A DNA stretch of 64,000 bases, taken from Agarivorans sp050870875. Lineage in GTDB: Bacteria; Pseudomonadota; Gammaproteobacteria; Enterobacterales; Celerinatantimonadaceae. The notes under the pieces are model-generated. The model was not told the DNA's origin, ran no database searches, and was given only the letters and a program-made list of their open reading frames with translations. Shown here piece after piece: positions 19,004-28,773 of this stretch; the stretch's first letter is position 1; every line of letters starts with the position of its first letter. The position numbers were made by a program, and so were the translations under genes. The DNA is taken from positions 2,666,001 to 2,730,000 of the forward strand of contig NZ_CP194041.2 in the NCBI RefSeq assembly GCF_050870875.2, given 5' to 3'.

Positions 19004-19680
19004 GCCATGACCCTCCGCCGCGCGGCATCATTAAGACTGTAAATTAAGAGCAAAGCGATAAAAGAGAAAGCCAACATGCCACCAGCTAACCAATGTGCCT
19101 GGCTGTATTCTAAGGCTTCCACATGATTATAAATTTCTATCGACATTACGCGCGTTTGCCCAGCGATATTCCCACCAATCATCAACACCACGCCAAATTC
19201 ACCGATGGTGTGACAAAATCCCAGAATGGCGGCGGCAAATACACCTGGACGGGCCAGCGGAAAAGCCACTTGCCAGAAACTGGCAATCGGTCCGGCACGT
19301 AGGGTTGCTGCAACTTCCAAAGGCCGCTTCCCTATCGCTTCAAAGGCATTTTGCAGCGGTTGCACCACAAACGGAAAAGTGTGGATCACACAGGCAATCA
19401 CAATACCGGTAAAGGTAAACGGTAAACTGCCCCAACCGAGAGCATTAAACAACTTGCCAACCGTGCCATTAGGCCCCAAAGCAAGTAATAAGTAGAATCC
19501 CAACACCGTCGGCGGCAATACCAAAGGCAAGGCGAACAAGGCACCCACAATGGGTTTGAAACGCGAACGGGTTTGTGCCATCCACCATGCCAAGGGCGTC
19601 GCCAACAATAGCAAAATGAGGGTGACTACGGCGGCTAACTTCAAGGTTAACCACACCACCGAAAAATCAGTCATCGACAA
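19000..19680 (-). CDS. modB: Molybdate ABC transporter permease ModB
   Basis: Inner-membrane permease of 226 residues with five to six hydrophobic helices. The EAA-type coupling motif appears as EVAATLRAGPIASFWQVAFPLARPG, about 60 residues from the C-terminus, the loop that docks on ModC. The segment LVLPPTVLGFYLLLALGPNG is typical of ModB. It couples to modC through an ATGA overlap and follows modA by 53 bases. It moves molybdate, needed here for FeMo-cofactor as well as molybdopterin enzymes. Confidence 0.92.
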   Translation of the reverse strand: MSMTDFSVVWLTLKLAAVVTLILLLLATPLAWWMAQTRSRFKPIVGALFALPLVLPPTVLGFYLLLALGPNGTVGKLFNALGWGSLPFTFTGIVIACVIHTFPFVVQPLQNAFEAIGKRPLEVAATLRAGPIASFWQVAFPLARPGVFAAAILGFCHTIGEFGVVLMIGGNIAGQTRVMSIEIYNHVEALEYSQAHWLAGGMLAFSFIALLLIYSLNDAARRRVMA

Positions 19681-19733
19681 CTATCCTTCATTTAGAAATA
19701 CCAACATTTTCGAGCGACAAGGCTCATTGCTAC

Positions 19734-20513
19734 TTACTCATTCACTTGATAACCAAAACTTTTAATTAAGGCTTGAATGGGTGGTGTTTGTAGATAGCTT
19801 AAAAACGCTTTGGCCTGCGGATTCCCCTCGCCTTTTTTAAGGATCACCGCATCTTGTTTGATCGCTTGATATAAGTCACTCGGTACAATCCACGCCGAAC
19901 CATGGCTGATTTCACCATCAACATATACCTGAGAAAGCGCCACAAAACCTAAAGGCGCAGCCCCTGAACTCACTTGCTGAAAGGTTTGTCCTACCGATTG
20001 ACCTTCCACCAATTTAGGCTGTAATTGTTGATATAGTTCCAAGTTTTTCAATACGGTCACCGAGGCAGCGCCATAGGGGGCCGTTTTGGGATTACTTATC
20101 GCCAAATAAGGTAACTGAAAATTGTTTAATACCTTGCCTTGTTGATCCACCAAATCATTTTGATTCGACCACAACACTAAACGTCCTTGGGCATAGGTAA
20201 ATTGGCTGTCGGCCAGCGCCATCCCCTCGGCAACCAGCTGACTCGGTCGAACTTGATCGGCCGCCATAAAAAACTCAAAGGGCGCCCCATTACGAATTTG
20301 CGCATACAGTTTGCCGGTAGAACCGGTGGAAATAAGCAGCCGATGGCCCGTATCTTGATGATACCGCGCCGCGATTTGTAGTAGCGGCTTATAAAAATTG
20401 CCAGCAACCGCCACTTTTAAGCCTTCGGCATGCCCCCCAAAGGCGACTGTTTGACCTAACAAAAAACTAAAAACCAAGGTCATTGTTTTAAAAATGCTCA
20501 TATTATATTTCAT
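19734..20513 (-). CDS. modA: Periplasmic molybdate-binding protein ModA
   Basis: Molybdate/tungstate receptor of 259 residues with signal peptide up to about residue 29 (FSFLLGQTVAFGGHA). Family motifs are VAVAGNFYKPL, the oxyanion-binding STGSTGKLYAQI, NGAPFEFFMAAD, AISNPKTAPYGAAS and GFVALSQV. The sequence AGNF in place of the usual AAASL, together with YHQDTGHRLLISTGSTGKL, places it in the ModA subgroup found in Azotobacter-type molybdate systems. It follows modE by 21 bases in the same operon. Confidence 0.92.
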   Translation of the reverse strand: MKYNMSIFKTMTLVFSFLLGQTVAFGGHAEGLKVAVAGNFYKPLLQIAARYHQDTGHRLLISTGSTGKLYAQIRNGAPFEFFMAADQVRPSQLVAEGMALADSQFTYAQGRLVLWSNQNDLVDQQGKVLNNFQLPYLAISNPKTAPYGAASVTVLKNLELYQQLQPKLVEGQSVGQTFQQVSSGAAPLGFVALSQVYVDGEISHGSAWIVPSDLYQAIKQDAVILKKGEGNPQAKAFLSYLQTPPIQALIKSFGYQVNE

Positions 20514-20534
20514 GATGAAAGCTCCGTTGACGAC

Positions 20535-21377
20535 TTATCCATAACAACACACAATGACCGAAGACGCAGAGAAACATAGCTTAATCTCAGTATTTTCGCT
20601 TAAATCTAAATTCGCTGCACTTTCACTAGGAACCATTGCAGCAAGCGTTTTTTGGTCGGCTAACTCAATACTAATGTCGTCGCACACCGCCCCACGAATA
20701 ACTCGCGATACCCGTCCCGTAAACTGATTGTCAGCCGCCACCTTAAGTCCTTCACCTTGATAGAGCATCAGCTGCGGTGCTTTAATTAAACACAGCACTT
20801 CTGAGCCCAGTACCAAACCTAAACACTCCATGGACTCACAGCTCAACATGGCAGTGACAGTTAAATGCTCCGATACGGCTATTTTTATCACCGAATTAAC
20901 TTGCCCCAGCTGGATCGCTTTTACCTGACCAAATAATTGGTTACGTGCGCTGCTGCGAAAGCTCAAGCGACGCATCAATTGACGAAAGTGTGCCACTTCG
21001 TGATTGCTAATTTTCAGAGGTTGACTCAGCTGCGGTTTAAGTTGCTCGAAGGCCTGCTGGTATTCTAACTCTAGCGCCTTATGTAAGGCGATTAAGCGCT
21101 TGGCATATTCGGTTAGTACACTTCCCCCCCCATTCTTACCGCCGCTTTGCTTAATCACCAAAGCCTTCTCAGACAGGTTATTCATTGCATCTAAGGCATC
21201 CCAGGCAGCCTTATAAGACATGGGTAAGGCGCGAGCCGCCGCACTTAATGAGCCGTGCTGTTGAATGCCATCCAATAAACGGATCCGGCTATCACTGAGA
21301 AAAGGCCCTAACTCACTACACAGTTTTATTTTCCCCAACAAGGGTTGGGTGATGACTGACTTTGTTGATTCCGTCAT
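20535..21377 (-). CDS. modE: Molybdate-responsive regulator ModE
   Basis: Molybdate sensor and DNA-binding protein of 280 residues. The N-terminal winged helix (residues about 25-110) contains SLSAAARALPMSYKAAWDALDAMN and the wing GGKNGGGSVLT, almost identical in pattern to E. coli ModE. Two Mop domains follow (about 140-205 and 212-278), each with the SARNQ / TGRVSRVIRGAV type oxyanion-binding strand. It leads the mod operon. A ModE-box-like palindrome overlaps its own start codon (21372-21395), suggesting repression of the whole operon when molybdate is plentiful. Confidence 0.93.
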   Translation of the reverse strand: MTESTKSVITQPLLGKIKLCSELGPFLSDSRIRLLDGIQQHGSLSAAARALPMSYKAAWDALDAMNNLSEKALVIKQSGGKNGGGSVLTEYAKRLIALHKALELEYQQAFEQLKPQLSQPLKISNHEVAHFRQLMRRLSFRSSARNQLFGQVKAIQLGQVNSVIKIAVSEHLTVTAMLSCESMECLGLVLGSEVLCLIKAPQLMLYQGEGLKVAADNQFTGRVSRVIRGAVCDDISIELADQKTLAAMVPSESAANLDLSENTEIKLCFSASSVIVCCYG

Positions 21378-21395
21378 AGTTTCACCTATATAACG
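21372..21395 (-). promoter_or_regulatory. modE: Candidate ModE operator at the modE start
   Basis: On the minus strand CGTTATAT at 21388-21395 faces CTATGACG at 21372-21379, which includes the modE ATG, across 8 bases. The half-sites match as an imperfect palindrome (6 of 8), and the first fits the TATATAACG half of the known ModE box. The ribosome-binding site AGGTGA lies between the arms. Function is inferred from sequence alone. Confidence 0.5.
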
Positions 21396-21993
21396 CTAGT
21401 GTTAAACATATTTTCATGCTGTAAACCAAAGTCTTTTGGATGAAGTGAATCACCGCTCAAGACTCTTCTAGCGTTTTACTGCAAGTCCAATTCCACTCAG
21501 TAAGTAAGTTCTAAGGCATTGTATATAATGGAAATAATTGATAGCCAAAGGTTCCGTGGCTTGTCATAGTAACAACAAAATTCGCTATATTGTAAGTTAT
21601 ACGACGAAATAGACCGTCCAATACTCCCGCAAGGTCTAGGTCCAGCGGCAAACCAATCAGCGGACCACTTTACCGATCGAATCTTAGTGGTTTATGATTC
21701 AGCCAACAGCCCAGCATAAATTACCATACCGTTAACCTCAGTGATTCCGATTTAGTTTAAAAAAAGTGAACTGTGTTAGGCTAAGCGTATTATTTAGATG
21801 TGAGCCGCTTGGCTTAAACTATCAACACCTTTGGCTATGATTTTATTTATTGTTTGTTTTTCAAACGATTATACTGATAAAAAATGAAATGGCGCTAGGC
21901 AAACACCACTCATAATGGCATAAACTATTTTAAGTTAATGCCGATAATACAGAATTAACACAACATATTTTGCTGCAAAAAAAGGAGAGTTTC
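21396..21993. other. Divergent intergenic region, modE / chemoreceptor
   Basis: About 600 bases without a plausible gene on either strand. The left edge should contain the mod promoter, and the right side is AT-rich (about 21740-21960) and presumably contains the chemoreceptor promoter. I see no convincing riboswitch, repeat or flagellar-type promoter that I would commit to. Confidence 0.4.
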
Positions 21994-24000
21994 ATGGGAA
22001 GTTTTTTTTCCCCGGCGGTCTATCTGAGTGACCGCATCGGGTTTAAGTATAAATTCCTATTATGGACTTGTTTGTTTTTAGTACCTATCGCCTACGGCTT
22101 TAGTTCCCTTATTTTAACCATGAACGAAGATATTGAGTCTGCGAAACGGGAATTCTCCGGTTACCAACTTGTCAGTAAAATCCCCGAATTATCAGCCTCG
22201 ATCGTGCAACATCAACACTTGATGACTTTAAAATCAATGGATAGAGAGTTTGAGCCTGAAAAACTCGTTTCACTCGACCAGTCCATTGATGGTATTTTTG
22301 CTCAACTCGCATCCATGATGTCAGAAAATCATCAAACAGAATTACAACAAGTTCAACAGCAATGGCTGGCGTTAAAAGGCAAGCAGCATGGTTCCTTAAA
22401 TGATCTCTTAGTCGAACACGAAGCATTATTAAGTGATATCAGAGGATTGACTCATAGTATTGGTGCCGACAGTGGATTAACACGAGACCCCCAAGTCACC
22501 AGTTATTACCTGATTGCTGTCTCAGTAAATAATCTACCTATTTTACAAAGTAATATCGCCAGACTTAGAGATAAAGGCGGCGACATCGCCGATTTTGGGA
22601 TCCTAGATGCCGAAGGCAATGCTGATCTCAACTTTAGAACCGACCTGGCCAACGAAGAATTAAAAAATATGCAAAAAGCCCTAACCCTGTTAGGCAATCA
22701 TGACCCACTTTTCCAGGAAAAGCTCGGCAACCAAGCGACACAGTCTGTTGAATCTATCGGTGCGAGCATCTCATTAATTCGCGATAACATCCTAAAAGAC
22801 CAGCAGGTAAAAACCAATACCGAGGCGGTTTTCCAAAGCACTCAACTCAGCCTCGATAATATAGAACAACTGGCGACGGCATCCATGAGTTACCTCGGTG
22901 AAGAACTCACCGCCCGGAAGTATAATGCCGAAAATAAACGGATTGTACTGCTGGTTGCACTCAGCCTGATCCTGCTCGTCTGTGCTTATTTCATGATTGG
23001 TGCTTACCTCTCCGTCAAACGTACCGTGAAACAAATTCGCTTAGTGGCCGGTAAAGTCAACCAAGGTGATCTAAGCGCAGATTTAGTGGTTCATGGTTCA
23101 GATGAGCTGGCCGATATTGCTCAAGATTACAAAACAACTCTGCAAGCCTTGCGTCATCTACTGCAACAAGTGACCGCCAGCTCTCTGGAAATGCTCAACG
23201 CAACTCAGCGAATTGGTGATAAATCACAAGCCGTGCGTGATGCGATTAATCAACAGCAACAAGAAACTCAGCAAGTGGCGACTGCGGTTGCCGAAATGAA
23301 TGCGACCGTCAATAACATGGCCGAAGACGCGAACAAAGCGGCAGACTCAACGCTCGCCTCGCAACAAGCGGTGGTGAATGGACAAGAGATCGTTGGCGGT
23401 ACAATCACCACAATTGGCCTAATTAATGAGGAAGTGGTGACCACTTCAGATTCATTAAGTCAGCTACAACAACAAAGCAATGCGATTGGCAGTGTGATTG
23501 ATGTAATTAGCAACATTGCCGAACAAACCAATTTATTAGCGCTTAACGCCGCCATCGAAGCTGCACGTGCTGGCGAGCAGGGCCGCGGCTTTGCCGTAGT
23601 AGCTGACGAAGTTCGTACCTTAGCCAGTCGCACCCAAACGTCTACTGATGAAATACAAAAGATGATCGAAGGCTTACAGTCTGGATCACTAAGCTCGGTG
23701 AACGCTATGGCCAATGCCAGTAATCGAGCACAAAGTGGTGTGGAGCAAGCGGAAGAGGCGCGTGGAGCCTTTAATAATATCACCGAGCGGGTGGATGAAG
23801 TGGTCGACCTCAATACCAATATTGCTAGCGCAATCGAGGAACAAAGCAAGGTTATGGATGAAGTTGAACACAATATTGTGCAAATATCCGACGGCGCAAA
23901 TGCGGCCTTACAAGTTGCCGAAGAAGCCAGTCAAGCCAGCGAAAGCATTCGTCAAGAGGTCAACCAGCTACAACAACTAGTCGACCGTTATAAACTATAA
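21994..24000 (+). CDS. Methyl-accepting chemotaxis protein
   Basis: Transmembrane chemoreceptor of 668 residues. TM1 is at about residues 20-42 (LLWTCLFLVPIAYGFSSLIL), a roughly 270-residue periplasmic, mainly helical sensor domain follows, TM2 is at about 316-340, HAMP to about 395, then the cytoplasmic signalling domain. The hairpin tip carries the near-invariant core NLLALNAAIEAARAGEQGRG and FAVVADEVRTLA (about 510-545). Gln/Glu pairs typical of methylation helices lie on both sides. There is no C-terminal CheR-docking pentapeptide. The start is the ATG at 21994 with AGGAGA six bases upstream rather than TTG 21970. The ligand is unknown. Confidence 0.92.
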   Translation: MGSFFSPAVYLSDRIGFKYKFLLWTCLFLVPIAYGFSSLILTMNEDIESAKREFSGYQLVSKIPELSASIVQHQHLMTLKSMDREFEPEKLVSLDQSIDGIFAQLASMMSENHQTELQQVQQQWLALKGKQHGSLNDLLVEHEALLSDIRGLTHSIGADSGLTRDPQVTSYYLIAVSVNNLPILQSNIARLRDKGGDIADFGILDAEGNADLNFRTDLANEELKNMQKALTLLGNHDPLFQEKLGNQATQSVESIGASISLIRDNILKDQQVKTNTEAVFQSTQLSLDNIEQLATASMSYLGEELTARKYNAENKRIVLLVALSLILLVCAYFMIGAYLSVKRTVKQIRLVAGKVNQGDLSADLVVHGSDELADIAQDYKTTLQALRHLLQQVTASSLEMLNATQRIGDKSQAVRDAINQQQQETQQVATAVAEMNATVNNMAEDANKAADSTLASQQAVVNGQEIVGGTITTIGLINEEVVTTSDSLSQLQQQSNAIGSVIDVISNIAEQTNLLALNAAIEAARAGEQGRGFAVVADEVRTLASRTQTSTDEIQKMIEGLQSGSLSSVNAMANASNRAQSGVEQAEEARGAFNNITERVDEVVDLNTNIASAIEEQSKVMDEVEHNIVQISDGANAALQVAEEASQASESIRQEVNQLQQLVDRYKL

Positions 24001-24022
24001 ACCACCAGACTAGCGCCCCACT

Positions 24023-24053
24023 AACCCGCTTAGGCGGGTTGGTTTTTATTTTT
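24023..24053 (+). terminator. Intrinsic terminator of the chemoreceptor gene
   Basis: Arms AACCCGC and GCGGGTT (24023-24029, 24034-24040), loop TTAG, followed by GGTTTTTATTTTT. It begins 23 bases after the stop codon. Confidence 0.8.
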
Positions 24054-24137
24054 AAATCTGAACTTCTCTCAAGCGAGCTGCTAAGCATCATCAATAGCCA
24101 TCACCATTAATGATGATTCGAACCGTTGACGAGCAGA

Positions 24138-24632
24138 CTAATTCAGCGGAACTAGCAGCTTATGCATAATGTAGCTATCCACATAGCCTTGGTCAGAGTG
24201 GAGATAAGCTTGAGGTATCGTACCTAAAATTTGATAACCCAATTTCTTCCACAAGCGCACCGCGACCTCATTCGTCGACACAACAGAGTTAAACTGCATC
24301 GCTTTAAAGCCAAGATCTAAAGCAACTTGCTGTGAATGTAAACACAACAACGCCGCGATCCCCTTACCACGGGCAAGTTCAGCAACCATGTAACCGCAGT
24401 TACATACATGGCTGCCCGGCCCCATGGCATTGGCTTTTATATAGTAAGTACCCAAGATATGGCCATTCTCTTCATAAACATAACTTTTAAGTGGGCTAAG
24501 GCACCACAGCTCATAAGCTTGTTCAATATTGATATCTGGGTCAAAGGCATAGCTTTGCCGATCACTGACTATTTTTTGGAAGCTTGGCCAAAATATCAGG
24601 AAATCTGCGTAGGTGGTTGCTCTGATTTGCAT
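24138..24632 (-). CDS. GNAT-family N-acetyltransferase
   Basis: Acetyltransferase of 164 residues. The acetyl-CoA-binding motif A reads VAELARGKGIAALLC (R-G-K-G-I-A pattern) near residue 88, preceded by the beta-bulge strand SHVCNCGYMV and followed by AVRLWKKLGYQILGTIP, the usual motif B helix. The C-terminus YVDSYIMHKLL fits small-molecule or peptide acetylating members of the RimI/YncA-like kind. The acceptor is unknown. A single gene, transcribed towards the chemoreceptor. Confidence 0.85.
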   Translation of the reverse strand: MQIRATTYADFLIFWPSFQKIVSDRQSYAFDPDINIEQAYELWCLSPLKSYVYEENGHILGTYYIKANAMGPGSHVCNCGYMVAELARGKGIAALLCLHSQQVALDLGFKAMQFNSVVSTNEVAVRLWKKLGYQILGTIPQAYLHSDQGYVDSYIMHKLLVPLN

Positions 24633-24741
24633 ATTTAATTTACCTCCGAGATGGCACTGTATCAGTCACCGTACCAAAACGGAAGCGTCCAACTAAACCT
24701 CACAACTAAAGCTCACAACTACGCTGCGAGGAGATGGTATT

Positions 24742-27150
24742 TTACTGTTGATTCAATAACTTTAACTCATGTCGAGGTTTAAGGCTTAGCAATTGATGCC
24801 CTAAAGGCTGGGTGTGATCCACGAAGAAAGGTAAACTCAGTTTTCGTTCTCGAGAGGAACTGGACAAGGCCAACAGGTATTCCCCTTTTTCCAACAGCCA
24901 CTGCGAACCAAAATCATCAAACGAAGCGAGTTGCTCAGCAGTTAAAGTAAAACTCAGTGTTTGTGATTGGCCAGGTTCTAACAACACCGTTTTAGCAAAA
25001 GCCTTCAACTCTTGTTGCGGTTTTTCTAACTGACCTTGAGGCGCGCTGACATAAAGTTGAACCACTTCTTTTCCAGCTCGTTCCCCTGTATTGGTAACCG
25101 TAAGCCAAGCCTTGATTTCACCGTTAAAAGTAGCGCGATTTAGTTTCGCATTGCCGTATGCAAAATTGGTATAAGACAAACCGTAACCAAAAGGAAAAGA
25201 GACATCTTGAGCGAAGCTGTCAAAATAACGATAACCCACATAAATACCTTCGTTATATTGAATTTCTGAAGGCATACCTAATGCAAATTTTAAGTAAGGA
25301 TCCATCACGATTTGTTCGCTAGTCGCTTTACCAGGGAAGGTTTTTGCTGAAGGAAGCTGTTGATATTTTAACGGAAATGTCACAGCTAACTTGCCAGAAG
25401 GATTAACCTCACCACTGAGCACATCAACCACCGCATTGCCTGCTTCCTGCCCCCCCTGCCAAGGCAAAACAATTGCATCAACTTTATCCTTCCAAGAGGC
25501 GGTTTCAATCACATTGCCCACATTTAACACCACCACAACTTTCTTGTTTTGCCGATGGAAATGCTTGGATACCTGAGTGATCAACGCTTGTTCCGAGGGA
25601 GATAAGTTAAAATCACTCAATTCTCGGTCCTGAAATTCCCCGGAGTTCCGACCTAAGGTGATTAAGGCGATATCAGCAGTTTTTGCTTTTTGTTCAACTA
25701 AGGCTGGATCAATTGGCATTTCAGGGATGAGCGGTACTAATTCAAACATCGTTTTCGGTTTGATTCGCTTGGCTTTTTGTTGTTTTGCATAGCGTTGATA
25801 GATGTCCGCTAGCTCAGCATCGACAACTAAATGATGCTGGTTTAAGCCCTCAACCAAAGACACGGTATAAGCCTCGTTCACATCTCCGCTGCCAGAGCCT
25901 CCAGCGATAAAATCATAAGAAGTATTACCAAAAGCGGCTATCTGCTGAATATCTTTACTAAAGGGGAGCACTTGGTGGGCATTCTTTAGTAAAACCACAG
26001 CCTCAGCCGCCGCCTGACGCGCAAGCTGTGCGTGCTCAAGTAATGCGGGATGATCACTGTATTGATAGTTTTGCATTGATGGTGAACGAAATACCAATTG
26101 TAGTACCCGCTTCAGATTTCGATCTAACTCCGCTCCACTTAATCTGCCAAGCTCTATCGCCTTGCTTATTTCATCCCTATCGGGCTGGATCCCGGGCATA
26201 ATTAAGTCATTCCCCGCCGCTGCCTGTTCCGCAGCATCATCTCCCGAGAACCAATCACTCATGACCATACCGGTATATCCCCACTCCCCTCGCAGCACCG
26301 AATGAAGTAAGTCAAAACTTTGTGAAGTATAGGTCCCATTCACCTTGTTATATGAACTCATAACGGCCCATGGATGGGCATTTTTTATAGCCAATTCAAA
26401 ACCTTTCAAATAGATTTCGCGCATTGCCCTTTCGCCAATTTTGGCATCAAGTACCATCCGGCTGGTTTCTACGTTATTCGCAACATAATGCTTAATGGTT
26501 GCGCCAACGCCTTGTGACTGAACCCCGTTAACCATCGACGCCGCCAGCGTGCCGCTCACTAAGGGATCTTCAGAGTAATATTCAAAATTTCGTCCTGCCA
26601 AAGGATTCAATTGAATATTCATCGCCGGAGCTAATAATACATCAACCCCATATTCTTTCACCTCGTTGCCCATTGCTTGCCCCACCCGCTCCACTAGATG
26701 AGGGTCCCAAGTTGAAGCTAAAGCCGTTGCAATAGGAAATGCCGTAGCATAGTAGCTTTTGCGGTCATCTTCTCGCGTTGGTTTAATACGTAATCCAGCG
26801 GGACCGTCGGCAAATACAATGGAAGGAATTCCAAATCGCTTAAGGGCATAACTCTCCCCCGCAGCGCCCGGTACTTTTTGTGAACCTCCGGAGGCCCCAA
26901 CACTAAAGCCAGTCCCCGTTAACATGTTAATTTTTTCAATCAAAGTCATTCGCGAAATAAGATCATCTATTCTCTGCTCGTCTGGCAGCGTAGTATCTTC
27001 GTAGGGCTCAAGAAGCCCATTGCCATTTAGATCGGGTGTTGCCGCACGAGCCGAGGCTGGCAATTGATACAGATTGGCGGAGACCGAAGAACAAATAAAA
27101 AATAGTGAAATACAAGCGGCCACCGATGACAAATACGAGGAGGAATTCAT
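24742..27150 (-). CDS. Secreted beta-glucosidase, glycoside hydrolase family 3
   Basis: Large GH3 enzyme of 802 residues with a Sec signal peptide (SVAACISLFFICSSVSA). The mature protein opens with an EF-hand-like loop DLNGNGLLEPYED. The barrel domain follows, with the nucleophile Asp in VMSDWFSGDD and substrate-binding segments FADGPAGLR and SSYNKVNGT. The alpha/beta sandwich domain has LLKNAHQVLPF and GGSGSGDVN, and the C-terminal fibronectin-III-like domain has EVVQLYVSAPQ and LKAFAKT. This is the full-length arrangement of beta-glucosidases that release glucose from oligosaccharides outside the cytoplasm. Together with the AraC-type regulator immediately upstream and a second GH3 gene beyond it, it forms a small glucan-use locus. 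Confidence 0.92.
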   Translation of the reverse strand: MNSSSYLSSVAACISLFFICSSVSANLYQLPASARAATPDLNGNGLLEPYEDTTLPDEQRIDDLISRMTLIEKINMLTGTGFSVGASGGSQKVPGAAGESYALKRFGIPSIVFADGPAGLRIKPTREDDRKSYYATAFPIATALASTWDPHLVERVGQAMGNEVKEYGVDVLLAPAMNIQLNPLAGRNFEYYSEDPLVSGTLAASMVNGVQSQGVGATIKHYVANNVETSRMVLDAKIGERAMREIYLKGFELAIKNAHPWAVMSSYNKVNGTYTSQSFDLLHSVLRGEWGYTGMVMSDWFSGDDAAEQAAAGNDLIMPGIQPDRDEISKAIELGRLSGAELDRNLKRVLQLVFRSPSMQNYQYSDHPALLEHAQLARQAAAEAVVLLKNAHQVLPFSKDIQQIAAFGNTSYDFIAGGSGSGDVNEAYTVSLVEGLNQHHLVVDAELADIYQRYAKQQKAKRIKPKTMFELVPLIPEMPIDPALVEQKAKTADIALITLGRNSGEFQDRELSDFNLSPSEQALITQVSKHFHRQNKKVVVVLNVGNVIETASWKDKVDAIVLPWQGGQEAGNAVVDVLSGEVNPSGKLAVTFPLKYQQLPSAKTFPGKATSEQIVMDPYLKFALGMPSEIQYNEGIYVGYRYFDSFAQDVSFPFGYGLSYTNFAYGNAKLNRATFNGEIKAWLTVTNTGERAGKEVVQLYVSAPQGQLEKPQQELKAFAKTVLLEPGQSQTLSFTLTAEQLASFDDFGSQWLLEKGEYLLALSSSSRERKLSLPFFVDHTQPLGHQLLSLKPRHELKLLNQQ

Positions 27151-27247
27151 AGATTTTCCTTATAACTAATTCAAACTTAATGATGAGAAAACAATGCATA
27201 AACGGTTTAAAAATCGACTCAGCTTAAGATCCTATCTAAACATTGAT

Positions 27248-28348
27248 TTATTCGGCAACGTGATGCTGCCGATAATGAGAGGGCGTACAGCCAAACTGTT
27301 CCCGAAAAAAACGATTAAAACTACTTTGATTGGTAAAGCCTAAACTCTGGCTAATATACAACAGAGAAAATTGTGGTTCGGCCAATAAACGAGATGCTTC
27401 AGCACACCGAACCTTTGTATAAATTCCTGAAAAATTTATGTTTTCTTGATTGAGCCGCCGAGCAAGAGTCCAACGGCTTATCCTAAGTTGCTCACAAACC
27501 AGTGTTTGCATCGATTCAGCGTGACAATCGATATCTAACTCAGTCCATATCAACTTTTGTAAGATTTTTTCCACTTGAGCTGAATAAGTAAGAGCCGGGC
27601 GTAACTGTTGTAACTGCTCTTCCGCTTGCTGCAACAAGTAAGGTTGTAAGGCAGAATTACTCGACTTGTGGGGTAAATGTAAACATTGGCGATGAATGTA
27701 ATAACTGTTCTGTATGCCCGATTCCACCGAACAATAAAAAATTTCACTCAAGTTACGCTTTTCTTCAATCGATATTGGGAAATTTAGCCGCAAACCTAAA
27801 TTCGCAGAGTTGTCATCCACATATTCACGAACAATTGCGTAAAAAACATAAAAATGATTAAGAACGACGAGTTTGGTGATCAAAGGATTATCACTTTCAG
27901 AATGATATACGATCTTTAAATAATGATCCTGAATGACAAACTCGATGTCATCACATTCTCCGATCAAAGCTCGATAGCGGACATACGCCTTTAACGCTTC
28001 AAGCAAAGTGGGTGCATTCCCACACACGGCTCCTAACACATTAAAGTTTGAAAATAAGAAGCTTAAATCCGGTTCTGAATCAAACTGTACTTCGGGGAAT
28101 ATAGAAGTATACAGTTCAAAAAAACGAAAATGCCGCTGAGCGTCAAGCCTACCATTTGCAACGCTAAGCTCTTGCATATTAATCCCTGTGCGCTGCAATA
28201 ATTGACGCTCATCCACATTCGCACTGAAAACTTGCTCTAAATAAATTTGCGCAATACGGTTGGAAACAGTTTTCATCCCATAAACTCTTATCTTTTGTAA
28301 AGCGCTATTATTTGCGGAGACCTCGCTAAAGGTTGTGAGACGGTTCAT
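27248..28348 (-). CDS. AraC-family transcriptional regulator
   Basis: Activator-type regulator of up to 366 residues. The C-terminal double helix-turn-helix (about residues 270-362) has LRISRWTLARRLNQENINFSG and the strongly conserved IAQSLGF-like ISQSLGFTNQSSFNRFFREQFGCTPSHYR. The N-terminal 200 residues have the arabinose-binding-like (AraC_bd/OruR) layout. Start uncertain: ATG at 28348 or ATG at 28276 (MKTVSNRIAQIYLEQ), neither with a strong ribosome-binding site. It lies 97 bases upstream of the big GH3 gene on the same strand and divergent from the second GH3 gene, so it most likely regulates one or both. Confidence 0.87.
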   Translation of the reverse strand: MNRLTTFSEVSANNSALQKIRVYGMKTVSNRIAQIYLEQVFSANVDERQLLQRTGINMQELSVANGRLDAQRHFRFFELYTSIFPEVQFDSEPDLSFLFSNFNVLGAVCGNAPTLLEALKAYVRYRALIGECDDIEFVIQDHYLKIVYHSESDNPLITKLVVLNHFYVFYAIVREYVDDNSANLGLRLNFPISIEEKRNLSEIFYCSVESGIQNSYYIHRQCLHLPHKSSNSALQPYLLQQAEEQLQQLRPALTYSAQVEKILQKLIWTELDIDCHAESMQTLVCEQLRISRWTLARRLNQENINFSGIYTKVRCAEASRLLAEPQFSLLYISQSLGFTNQSSFNRFFREQFGCTPSHYRQHHVAE

Positions 28349-28773
28349 GCTTCACAATAATCAGATGTAACAAATAGTAAGTAATATGTAATCCTTAGGT
28401 AGTCTGCGTGTAAATGCTTTTCGCTCAATTTAACAACCGATACATGATGCGAACATTCAGTAAATCATGAGCAATTCAGGATAAAAAATTTTGCTGCATT
28501 CTACACTTTCCAAGCAAGAGATGTATCAATAGAACAAAGCTTAAGCTAGATCGATCTACAGACCTTAGACGATACTCACAAATATATGTAACGGATTGTA
28601 ATATAGGGTAAAAAATGCATATTATTCACACTTCGTTACACTCGCACCATTTTGAGTGTTGCATGCTCCATATTGCAAAAACAAATTTTCGTCTCCTAGA
28701 TATAGTCGATGGTGAACCGAAATCATGACTGACAAATGATTCCGTTTACTCACCCCGAATCACAGGAACTAAG
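28349..28773. other. Divergent promoter region between AraC gene and GH3 lipoprotein gene
   Basis: About 425 AT-rich bases with no gene on either strand. It must hold the start signals of both neighbours. I could not pick out a clear repeated operator by eye. Confidence 0.4.

Noticed and set aside
23460..23873. A 137-codon minus-strand frame inside the chemoreceptor
   Set aside because: Shadow of the conserved signalling domain; Ser/Leu-rich translation typical of antisense frames.
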